Assembly (NCBI GenBank): GCA_039704465.1 | Contig: JASFAU010000015.1 | Coordinates: 434,001-498,000, forward strand | DNA: 64,000 nucleotides | DNA from: Plasmodiophora brassicae | Lineage: Eukaryota > Endomyxa > Phytomyxea > Plasmodiophorida > Plasmodiophoridae | Direction of reading: 5' to 3' | Part shown: piece after piece, positions 32,082 to 41,271 of the stretch | Position numbering within the stretch: position 1 is the stretch's first letter | Layout: the number at the start of each line of letters is the position of its first letter | Translations under genes and position numbers: made by a program | Notes under the pieces: generated by a model | The model's input: the letters and a program-made list of their open reading frames with translations, nothing else | Databases searched by the model: none | Told to the model about the DNA's origin: nothing

Positions 32082-32872
32082 CTATTTCTCGGTGGGCGGC
32101 GTGAAGATGCTCATGGCTGTCTTCGGGGGAGCGAACCCTAGCGCTTTCTGCAGATTGGTGCGGAACGACATCGAGCACAGGACGTACAGAAACGCCATCG
32201 AGCAATCGGTGAAGTCGGTGCCGGGCAGGTTGCGATGGGACAGGCCTTCACAAGCAGGTGCAATGAACGGCAGGATAACAAACGGATGGAGACGGGCAGG
32301 TGCGTACCGCGAATCAACGGGATCGGTGTGAACGGCAATTTGGCGATGACGCGTCCGTCGAACTCGTTGTTCAGCAATGCCATCATGCTGAGCATGATGA
32401 ACATGACAACAAACCCGCTCTTGAACTTGGCCATCGTCAGGTCCCGAGATTTCGCTACAGAAACCGCATTTGAATAAGATACGTGGAACGTGTTGAAACA
32501 TTCACCCACGCCGACCTTTCAGCTGCTCCTCATAGAAGGACACTTGCTTATCCTTGGACTTCTTCGACGCAATCGAGACATGCTTCTCCTTTGCTTTCTC
32601 GACTGCATACGGTAATCCGGCAGTTAACATCATACGGCGAGCGCTGACTGAAAATACGACACCTACGTTTGGCGTTGAGTCGATCGATGTCCTTGGAGAG
32701 CGATCGGTACTGGGATGTCCGGTAGATCATGACCCAGGACACAGCTGTGGTCGACATCATCATCAGCATCACGCAAACGCATTCGCCCGTCCAGATGGCC
32801 CGCAGACCGACCTTCCGACAGGACGGCGCTGAGCAGCGACGAGAACACGACGATCACCGCGTTCCCATACAT
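32082..32872 (-). CDS. TMCO1: TMCO1-type ER membrane protein
   Basis: Model complement(join(32082..32245, 32308..32454, 32516..32602, 32667..32744, 32812..32872)), 178 residues (family about 188). Four introns of 62, 61, 64 and 67 nt are all in phase 1. An N-terminal span is followed by VSWVMIYRTSQY, a coiled-coil region (about residues 47-85), then RDLTMAKFKSGF and the highly conserved FDGRVIAKLPFTPIPLIRG-LSHRNL block. TMCO1 belongs to the Oxa1/EMC3/Get1 superfamily. It is part of the ER multipass translocon and has been proposed as a calcium-load channel. The gene is convergent with the MscS gene, 55 bp apart. Confidence 0.93.
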
Positions 32873-32949
32873 CCCTGACGATGATGATGATGCCGCGTGT
32901 GTGAATCCCCGCCCCGCCCCGCCCCGTCACGCACATCGTGAACGCCGCC

Positions 32950-33630
32950 AGTCGCCGCCCCGCGGACATGCGGCCTGCAGCAGCCTGTTCGACCAGGGGC
33001 CACCTTCGTCAGCCACCACTGGCTTCTGGCATTCAGTGCGCACCGACCGCGTCGTGGACCTCGCTAAAGCATCGTGCGGGAACGAGCATGTCCTGACGGT
33101 GACTTTGTCGAGGGTGTCGCGCACGACCTGTTCTCGGTGGAGACGGCGGAGAACTTGGTCCGGTGCGCGTTTCTTCAGGAATGGGTTCCCGATCAAGATG
33201 TCGGCGGATGGGAGGCGATTCTGGCGGACTACCTGTTCGGTACGATCTGTAAGGCGTTCGGATTCCGGTTGGCGATGACGGCGTCCCACCGAGGGCTGGG
33301 AAACGGGATGGCGGAACGCCCCCATTGGTATCTGAAGGCCTTCCGGAAGAGGACCGGTTGCGTGGGGTCCTGCACCTTGAGTACCTGCTTTCGCCTACTG
33401 CAAAGACGTCTGCGAGGCGGCAAAGGGGACGCCTCACTATCTGGAGTTCGGGCGGAGTCTACAAGCCCAGTTGGAGTATGATGTCCATCTGCCAGAGAAG
33501 CCGATCGATAGATCGTGTCGCGAATATCAACAACGTCTGCTACGGTGCAAGGTCAGCGCGCTGTTCTGCCGCCCACCGAATCTTTCGAAGTACGATCTGC
33601 CAAGCGTAGCTGGCCGACTTGAGGTTCGGG
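32950..33630 (+). CDS. Unrecognised protein-coding pieces, exon structure unresolved
   Basis: A plus-strand frame at about 33074-33330 has a convincing helical sequence (DLFSVETAENLVRCAFLQEW, then ADYLFGTICKAFGFRL). A second frame at about 33400-33640 contains CEAAKGTPHYLEFGRSLQAQ, then a CREYQQRLLRCK step. Short introns would be needed to join them, but I could not settle the ends. No family is recognised. The minus strand also has open frames that look like shadows. Confidence 0.35.
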
Positions 33631-33842
33631 GAGAAGCGACTGACTGAGGTTCTGCCTCGCGACCCGCCTGCCGTACGCCTCCTTCGCCGTGCGTTCTGCG
33701 ACTTTCCAGGCCGACCGTATCCGCCGTTGCAGTAAAGACCTCGCCTGTCTCTCCGACACAGTTGCTGCATCGGGCGTCGTCCAGCTGTTTATTACACAGT
33801 ATATACACAAACAGAATAAACAAGCTGCTCGTGTGCGTTCTT

Positions 33843-35080
33843 TCAGGCGATCCGCCCGTTTACGCGATGTTTTCGTCGACATCCTCTAGAGGTTGCGACT
33901 GCTTGCGAAACTTGCCGATAGCCGTTTCCCTGACGATGACGGTCGACAGCGCGGTTTGTTGCGGCGAATTTGCCCAACGCATTTGAACAGTCGGACCCTG
34001 TACTTCGTGATGTGCTATCGTGACCCCATCGAGCTGTCGCAGACGGAGGCACGTGAACGAGTCGACGTTGCAACCGACGCGACGCATGAAGTACAGCGTC
34101 GAAGTACAGCGCCTCGAGCGCCTGGAAGACCACAGGGTCCGACTGTTCAAACGCATTGGGCAAATTCGCCGCAACAAACATCGGGTCTCGCTGTCGACCG
34201 CCATCGTCAGGGAAACTGCTCTCGGCAAGTTGCACCACTTTCGCAAGCAGTCGCAACCGGGGATGACGAACATCATAACCGAATGGAAACAGCAGAAGAC
34301 CGTTCCGTCCAGGCCGGTGAGCGCTGCGACGCCTTGGGCAGATACCGCGAGCGGTTCACCGCGGACGCATCGATCGGCGGCGGCACGTATGAACGTGCCG
34401 AGGGCGGCCATCCAGCGTATCTGGCGCTCGGTCAGACTGGATGTCGGGTCCCGAGGGTCCAGCATCCGTCGACGTGGCTGGAGGGGCGCCGTCAGCAGGG
34501 CGTACTCGTTCGATCGCCACGTGGTTGATAGCGACCCCAGTGTCGGTCCCGCTGACGTGCAGCGCCCCAATGCGCCAGTCGATGATGGACCTGAGCAATT
34601 GAACCGAGTCAATAAACCGTGCCGACATGTGGAACCTGGATACGTCGCCGTCGTTGCGGCGCCGTCATTCGATGTTGGTGCCGGGAACGCGGTTCGCCAT
34701 CCAGGATGCCAGCATACGCGTCGTCGTCCGAGTGATAGGCGGCTGGGAACGGGAGGTTGTACGGCTAGAGCCGGAGGCGCATCAGCTTGCGGGACGCATC
34801 GGCGGCCGTCCACGTGTGCAGATCGAACGATTGCAGCAGTGGGTCTTGGCGATCCGGGAGGTGCGGGCGCTTCTGGATCGGGTACCTGTTCGAAGCGGAC
34901 GTTGGGCTGACCGGCGGCGTTCAGGCGCGACATCTGGGCGGCGGCCAGTGACGTGTCGATGCGGACGGCGCGGATGCTTGGCAGGGCGCGCGCCAGGACG
35001 AGCGACATGCCACCCGGTGCCGCTGCGGGTCTCCAGGACCGATACACGGGCGTCGACGTCCAACCGGTGAACCTGTCAGG
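33843..35080 (-). pseudogene. Methyltransferase-like gene, interrupted or multi-exon, with inverted duplication at its end
   Basis: Near 35060-34950 on the minus strand, two adjoining frames give VLETRSGTG then GMSLVLARALPSIRAVRIDTS, a class I SAM-dependent methyltransferase motif I followed by the acidic strand. Further coding-like pieces alternate frames: ARFIDSVQLLRSIIDWRIGAL (34625-34560), ERQIRWMAALGTFIRAAADR (about 34440-34370), and a C-terminal piece with FPDDGGRQRDPMFVAANLPNAF (about 34220-34150). The last piece is duplicated in inverted orientation at 33892-34000. Frame changes may be mini-introns, but I found no model that joins all parts, and the family of the C-terminal pieces is unknown. 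Confidence 0.4.
33892..34258. repeat. Inverted duplication of an exon segment
   Basis: Left arm about 33892-34000 and right arm about 34140-34258 are inverted complements with about 10 percent change and small indels. The inner parts keep further matches (a GTACTTCGTGATGTGCTATCG step on the left has its complement nearby). The arms include sequence coding for the FPDDGGRQR segment of the methyltransferase-like gene. Confidence 0.75.
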
Positions 35081-35609
35081 TGCAACATTGCTCTGTCTTC
35101 AGACGCGGGATGCACCGCCCGGCGAGGCAGGCCACATCCAGGGTCGGCGAACGGCTGCCTACCGACGATCAGCTATAGCAGCTAATCGCTTTCGAGGCGC
35201 TGCTCGACCAGGTCGCCGACCGGGGCGCCGGTCCGACGCGCGTGCTCCATCGGGCAGCACGCCTTCACGATCGGAAACGGACGACGAGCCAGAACGGGCA
35301 GGCGCTTGGCGCTTGGCAGCAGCAGCAGCGGCGGCGGCGGCGGCGCCGGGCACAGCACGGCGTTGGGATGCGCACGCGGTTTCACGGACTTTCAGCCCAG
35401 GTGAGCGCTTCCCGAGTGGGGCGCCTGGCCCTGGGCCCCTGATTTCGCTGTTCCAGAGTGGAAGCCTTTGCGGGAAAAAGGAGGGCCTGGCGCGCGCTGG
35501 GCCTGGGCCGTGGACCCCCGGCGCACAGGCGCCATGGAGCCCGGGGCTGGCGGTGGTAGGCCCGTCATTCGGACTATTCTACGGCTTGCCCGTTGATCGT
35601 CGAGCGATG
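35081..35609. other. GC-rich stretch without a clear gene
   Basis: Low-complexity CAGCAGCAGCAGCGGCGGCGG tracts at about 35320-35345 and very GC-rich sequence to 35540. Open frames on both strands are long only because of base composition. It may contain the 5-prime region of the secreted gene at 35610. Confidence 0.35.
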
Positions 35610-36392
35610 GCTGCCGCCGGGAGTTCCTCACACGTCGTCCTGCTGTCGTGCATCCTCCTCGTCACCGTGGGTGTCAAGTGCGCCGCGGTGCGCCTGCGCC
35701 CCTTGAGTGCATCTTTAACTACTGAGCATAGCTGGCAGGGACATGATGAAGGCTACCTAACGCTTCAGGATTACGCGAACAACAATCCAGCTGCGAAACC
35801 TATCCTTCAGGAGATTGACGACTTCCTGACTACAGAGCAAGGGAGCATTACCGTTATCAACGAAGTGCCCTGCCCCTTGGTATCCTGGTGGTAACGTGCT
35901 GAAGTGGGTAATGCTCCCCTGCCCTGTAGTCTGGAAGTTGTCAATCTCCTGAAGGATAGGTTTCGCAGCTGGATTGTTGTTCGCGTGATGGTGATCCGGC
36001 GCTCGAGATTCTGGTGGGCCTCCCCGGCATTCAGGCCGGCAGGCTGGCTGAATGTCGCAGCATGCCGATTCTAGCTGCAGCAGCGCACAACGGACGGGTT
36101 CGAACGGTCGCAGGCGCGGGACGCAACTTGGCACAGCTTTGCATTGTGCGCTAAGTGGCTGCAGCGTGGACGGATAAATCATACGCCTCATGGCCGCATG
36201 GTGTTGTTACTTCTCCGTCGTGACGCTCACCCCCAAGAGGTGGACTCTGACGGCAAGACACCAGATGAGCTCGCAGAAGGCCTTCTAGGCCCAGGCAGTA
36301 CTTTTGATGACCTAGTATACGACGCTGCTGACCGCAACCTTGGTTTTGGCCCGTTGAACCCATGGCCCAGCGTCGCTCCCTCACACTACTGA
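35610..36392 (+). pseudogene. Secreted ankyrin-like protein remnant
   Basis: From an ATG near 35610 the frame gives a signal peptide-like start (SSSHVVLLSCILLVTVGVKC) and about 95 residues ending at 35894, including DYANNNPAAKPILQEIDDF. After an inverted repeat, ankyrin-like pieces follow in changing frames: MPILAAAAHNGRVRTV near 36061, and MVLLLLRRDAHPQEVDSDGK with TPDELAE near 36198-36275, the classic ankyrin DxxGKTPxxxA end. It ends at 36392. The frame changes could include introns, but the inverted copy suggests damage. A secreted ankyrin protein would be notable as a candidate host-interaction protein; this copy is probably broken. Confidence 0.45.
35775..35987. repeat. Inverted repeat of a coding segment in the secreted gene
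   Basis: Bases about 35775-35862 and 35909-35987 are inverted complements with few differences. Each arm, read outward, encodes the same ANNNPAAKPILQEID segment. The spacer is about 45 bases. Confidence 0.85.
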
Positions 36393-36548
36393 ATAAACGA
36401 ATCGCATTACCATGTGCCTCACGCCCCCGCGCGCATGTCTGGGAGCATCTCCACCGGTACTCCATATCTTATTCTTTAAGCGAACGCGTGCTTATTGCGC
36501 AGGATCTGCTCCTCTGTCGCAGTCGTTTCGCAGGAAGCCCACTGTGAG

Positions 36549-36701
36549 TCATGTCGGGGTTACCAGGTGCCGTGCCGCGGCCACCAGGAGTCGTGTCGGA
36601 GCCACCAGGAGCCGTCGACGTGATGGGTCCTCCAGGCGCTGTTGTAGATGATTGCGATGACGCGTTGCATTTACCGACCAAGGGTAATAATTGCGTTCAG
36701 T
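36549..36701 (+). other. Small Pro/Gly-rich open frame
   Basis: Fifty codons from an ATG with collagen-like steps (LPGAVPRPPGVVSEPPGAV, then MGPPGAV) and an acidic tail. A tandem GCCACCAGGAG repeat in the DNA underlies it. It could be a last exon of the preceding ankyrin-like gene or chance; the minus strand also reads through as PGG repeats. Confidence 0.3.
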
Positions 36702-37268
36702 GACGCTGAGCTGTCTAACGGACAACCGGAGGGCGGTGGCGGCGCCGCGGTGGCAGAACGGTAATAATGGTCAGCATTGTGGGTATGTCCCGTTTGACAT
36801 GTTACAGTGGCTCGTTTGAAGAGTCACGCTGTGCATTGATTCGAAGACCGGGGCCCGTTAGACGACGTCATGGTCGAGCCATGCGCTCCGTAGAAGCTGG
36901 AGTGCAGGTTGCGACGTAGACGATATAGTTCAGTGATCACACAGTCGGATTACCGTCGACAATGCAGAGACGTATGTAGGTATACAGTTGGGGACAGATG
37001 GACAACTGTTACTCCCCACAACGACACAGGTCCTAAAGGGGAACTCCTACAGTGTGGGCCGTAAAATTAACCCAGGGTAGATAGACGGCTGAGCGCCTTG
37101 AGCGGAGACTGGGCGGCGTGCAATTGTTTTAGTATACGCGACCACCCTCTTTGTCGGTATGCGGTTACTACATAGCAGTCCCTGCACCAGTCATCTGTCG
37201 CCACTATGTTCAACGTCGATGCGGGGGACCGGTTGTTGCTTCTCATGCATGTCAGCGGGCCGTTACAA
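36702..37268. other. No gene recognised
   Basis: About 570 bases downstream of LEO1 (which ends at 37269). Open frames on both strands are short and lack motifs. No repeat or RNA gene is recognised. Confidence 0.4.
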
Positions 37269-38536
37269 TTATTCAGAATCGGATTCCTCGATAACGTGGC
37301 GTCGTTTGTGGCCAGACGTGGTCTTGTGTCGGACCTCGACGACGTCTTCTTCGTCCTCTTCCTCTGGTTCGGCAGGTGATGTTGGTTCCGGGCTGGTTGA
37401 CGGTTTGGGAGCCGCCTTCTTCTTGACGACCGCCCTGCCACGAACAACGTCGTCGCCACGCTTGACGGCCTGCAAACGCTCCGCAGCGGCTTCGTCATCA
37501 CTGGCGGTTCGTCGCAACGGGCGCCGTGCTTGCCAGCGTTCCTCGTTGGCACTGTCTTCCTCTTCGGAGTACTCCTCGAGGAAATCGGCCGAGAAGTTAT
37601 CCGGCGGCGGGATCCACCTGGTGCCCCTGTCACGCGCCCGTTCCCGCATTTCTAGTTGACGATGCCGCTGGCACACAGTTCAGTGACCGATGAAACCATA
37701 AACGACACGACGCGATATACCTTCACTTTCTCAGCGACTTCCTGCTCGGGGTCCTTGACAGTGTAAATCTTCCTCGTCGTCTGCACGGGGGCGACGACGG
37801 CACGAGGCCGCTTCGGTGCGACAACGTCCTTGGATTTCACAAGCAGTTTCGCCTGGAACCCGGCACGATGCTTCTGCAGGCCATCGGGACCCGCGTCGAA
37901 CAAGCAGTGAAGGTTCTCTGGCAGCGAGGTCCTGATAACATCGAAGACGGACGACCCGACCAGAAGCTGTGTAACACAGCCGTCGGTTAATGCCCTGTAG
38001 ACCAAACTAATCGCCGTGCAGACCTGAACAGAGCCATCGGACCAGGTGACCAGGCGGGCGTTGCTTTCACGGATCTCGTCGCCGTGTTCGTCCTTCGATT
38101 TCCGCCACCGAATCTTATGGACGATGTCGTCGGCGTTCACGCCGGCGGCGATCTCATCGTCGACGGTACTGCTCGTGAATTCCCGCGATTCAAACCCCAT
38201 CCAGGATGGCATCTTCACGACACACATCTCCGTACCTAGAGCAAACTCAATTCAGCTACCGATTGCTAGGTCGGACGTGGCGTCATCGGCTTTACCGGTC
38301 CCGCCTATACGAACGCCTTGACCAGGATCCGACCCGCGAATCGTGCGGCTCTCCCCGAGGGCAATCCTGGCCGCACGCTTCGTCGGTGCCGCCGCCGACG
38401 AATCGCGAGCAGATTGCGATTCCGGCTCGTCGTCCGATCCGAACAGCATCTCGTCGTCGTCGCGCTGGACAAGCTCATGCTGGTCGTCGTCGTCGTCCGA
38501 CCCGAACATGCCATCGACGTCATCGACGGCCGCCAT
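37269..38536 (-). CDS. LEO1: Paf1 complex subunit LEO1
   Basis: Model complement(join(37269..37667, 37721..37966, 38024..38235, 38296..38536)), 365 residues. Three introns of 53, 57 and 60 nt. The N-terminus is acidic (GMFGSDDDDDQH), as in the family. The core begins VVKMPSWMGFESREF, then IRWRKSKDEHGDEIRESNAR, LVTWSDGSVQ/LLVGSSVFDV (intron between) and a charged Arg/Glu-rich tail ending in EESDSE. LEO1 works in the nucleus with Paf1, Ctr9, Cdc73 and Rtf1 on elongating RNA polymerase II. The 57-nt intron (37967-38023) is a multiple of three and has no stop, so retention would add 19 residues. The Met at 38536 is the first true ATG. Confidence 0.93.
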
Positions 38537-38640
38537 CCCTGACAACCACGGACTTACAGCTCTGCCAGTGCCACGGGTCGACTGCTACATGACCCTGGCC
38601 TGCGTGCATGCTCGATACGGCGAGTGTATGAGTTAACGGT

Positions 38641-39144
38641 TCATTTCGCGGGCTGCCATTCGATCTTGCGGTCGTCCAGGATGTACCACTCCTGAAGCTC
38701 GACGACAACGGCGCCCTTGATGCGGAGCTGTTCCTTCGAGGGCCCAGGCGGGCCGTGCCACAGGAACCGGGTGTCCTTTGTCTTCGAGTCGCTGTTCACC
38801 TGCGTGATCGTGGACCCGTCATTGCAGTTCTCGTTCGTGACCGCCTTGGCGAAGTCGGTCAGCTCGAACGTACCGACATGCTCGTTCTTGGCGTTGACGA
38901 CGTACAGCAGGAAACCGGTATACGATGGACTGCCTTTGTGTGGCACAATTCGAATTTCCAGACCGCCGTTCTTCTTCGTCGCAGCAATGGCCCATGGTTT
39001 AGGGTTCACGTTCTTGTCGGGCGTCGACATCTCCTTTATAGCGTCGTAGGTCGCGTCGCAGATGGGCGACCCGTTCGGGAACGCATGCACCGCCATCCAG
39101 GCACACGATACCGCAACGGCAATAACGGCGAACGCGCGCGACAT
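38641..39144 (-). CDS. Secreted Reeler-domain protein
   Basis: Single exon, 167 residues. Signal peptide MSRAFAVIAVAVSCAWMAVHA precedes FPNGSPICD. The domain follows the Reeler pattern of a beta sandwich: PSYTGFLLYVVNAKN, then GTFELTDFAKAV, a Cys pair (PICD and ENCNDGST), and FLWHGPPG before the last strands. Reeler domains occur in extracellular matrix and insect defence proteins and in some secreted protist proteins. The role here is unknown. No membrane anchor follows, so the protein is probably exported. It is about 105 bp upstream of LEO1's start, on the same strand. Confidence 0.75.
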   Translation of the reverse strand: MSRAFAVIAVAVSCAWMAVHAFPNGSPICDATYDAIKEMSTPDKNVNPKPWAIAATKKNGGLEIRIVPHKGSPSYTGFLLYVVNAKNEHVGTFELTDFAKAVTNENCNDGSTITQVNSDSKTKDTRFLWHGPPGPSKEQLRIKGAVVVELQEWYILDDRKIEWQPAK

Positions 39145-39456
39145 CTCTACTAAACGGTATGTGGGATTGCCACGGTGTCTTGAAATGTGGCGAGCCCGTT
39201 CTCACTGGCAAGTATCTACCCGCGCCCGTACCGTTGACTCATGCCATATCGTGCCGACTTGACTCATTGACGAAACGCGTCGCAATGATCTGCGCGCCGT
39301 GCTCCTTTTCCTCGGCGCGGTGTTCTGCACTGTGCGCGTGCTCCGGCCCCCGTACTGTGCCTGTACAGGGGGGCTACGCGCAACTCCCCGCGTCTGCGTC
39401 TGCCCCCCGGAGACGTCACGTCGCCCGTTGCGTAATTATTATTTATCGTCAGGTTC

Positions 39457-41223
39457 ATGGGGGTCAACGTCGTCCTGGTCACGTCCGCCGTCGCGGCCGT
39501 GGCGTTCGGCGTCTTCCTCAGGCGCCGACGTCGGACCGGTGAGCGCGCGGATCCGCGTAAGGTGGATGACGACGTCGATGACGGGGCGGCACCGTAGAGC
39601 GCAACGCTGTCGTCTATTGCGGGACGGCCCGGAACGCCCGGATAATGGGGAAGTGCCCCGCGTTGCATGACGTGTACGAGGTGCCGGCGCTGCTGTCCAA
39701 TGGCATTATTCACACGATGGTGACCGCGATCCGTCGCATGCCGCCAGGTTGGTGGTCGGCCTGGGGTGTGGCGCCGTGCTGACGCGGTGCGTCAGAGCAC
39801 GACGTTAAACATAAGCGTGTACGAGTTCCAGTCGACGCCGTCGACGACGTCCCCATATTCGTCGATTTCGTTCTGCCCCATGATGGCCCGGATATGCCAG
39901 ACCGGTACCGCTTCGTGTACATTCCGGCGTGTGGCAGTGATGTATATCGTCGTGCAGGCGCAAGCCCATGATTTTGATGCTGCATGGCCTGAACGGATGC
40001 AGGTATGGACGTGCGACCCGGTCACGATGGCCCGTTATAACTCACATGCCGAAGCAATGCCGTGTACATCCACTGGATGAACTGGGCCGCTCACCAGCAC
40101 GGGTACACCTGCTGCTGCCTGAACAACCGGGGTAGTGGCGGAACCGTCCTGGCGTCGCCACGAGGTCATCTGCAAGAATGTGGCCGTCGACGGCATTCCC
40201 AGTAACACGACAGGCCTGTAGGGTACAACGCCGCGCATACGGGAGACGTTCGGCGCGCCGTGGACTGGTTACGAGAGGAAGTCCTCGACCCCGATACGCC
40301 GCTGTTTATGATCGGGTTCTCGCTTGGCGCCGGTATCTTGGTCAAGTACCTCAGCGAGGAAAGCACACGGGCAATCGGCAAAGGTCGTCTGCTTCTACCA
40401 TGGCACATCATGGTCGGACCCTAAACCAATTGCCAGTCCACGGTGCTGTCGCTCTGTGTGCCAGCTTCAACATGCACAAGAGCTCTGTCCAGCTCGAGCG
40501 GCCGTTCAGCGTCAAGAAAGTCATCATCAACAGATACCTCGCGGTAATCTAGCGGCGCATAGCACGTGCGTTACCTAACGGACGTCTGGGAAACAGCGCG
40601 GCTTGGTTCAGTACGCAAGGAGGCACCATCACGTTCTACAGATGGGGGAAACCTTGATCAACTGGAAGGCCGTTTTCCGAGCTACTACGGTTCGACAGTT
40701 TGACACAGAGCTGGTCGTCCCGATATTCGGTTCGTGGCGCTGCGCGTATGACGCCCCAGGTCTGGGTAAACGGCGGCGGGGTGATAGGTTTCCGCGACGT
40801 TGTCCATTACTACGATGAGTGCTCCACTGATTCCCGTATCCACGCCGTCGGCGTACCACTCCTGTGTGTGAACGCCGACGACGACCCTATTTGCCCGTAG
40901 CTGGTGTCGTTCCCCACACATGTGTGTCGTCTGACCGCCTGGTGCAAGGTCGCACGGTATTCCGGTTGACGTATTCGCCTCCGGAACCAACGAGAACCTG
41001 TTCCTCACGGTCGTCCCATCGGGCGGCCATGTCGGGTTCCTGCACAGCGCGTTCGACCTCGGGCACTCATTCATGGAGCGGTACGAGGTGTCGCGTCCCC
41101 TTCCCCCACACACACACATCCGGATTGACCTTGCAACACTGTAGAGCGTCCCTGCAATTCATCAACGCCGTCTGCGACGAGGCCACCCTGTCGAAATCCG
41201 GCGCCGACCTGTTCGCCGCATAA
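39457..41223 (+). CDS. Membrane-anchored alpha/beta hydrolase (ABHD1/3, EMB8/YheT family)
   Basis: Model with 11 exons: 39457..39556, 39598..39747, 39796..39904, 39958..40002, 40055..40164, 40222..40383, 40437..40543, 40612..40729, 40788..40896, 40949..41080, 41145..41223; 406 residues, the family length. Ten introns of 41-68 nt keep frame throughout. An N-terminal membrane span (VNVVLVTSAVAAVAFGVFL) is followed by KCPALHDVY, the oxyanion region MILMLHGLNG, LNNRGSG, nucleophile elbow GFSLGAG, acid-side PLLCVNADDDPICP and catalytic His in PSGGHVGF. Family members act on phospholipids or acyl esters at ER membranes. Substrate not known here. The stop ends 48 bp before the next start. Confidence 0.92.
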
Positions 41224-41271
41224 CCGCTCGCGCTAGCCGACGAACACCTGAATAAGGGATACTAACACACA

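Noticed and set aside
33860..35047. 395-codon minus-strand frame taken as one protein
   Set aside because: It crosses several places where the better coding signal is in another frame (methyltransferase motif, then other pieces). I treat it as a composite of exons and introns or decay.
40544..40611. In-frame TAG at 40550 in the hydrolase gene, first read as a nonsense mutation
   Set aside because: A GTAATC to TTCAG intron of 68 nt removes it and keeps the frame, so the gene is intact.
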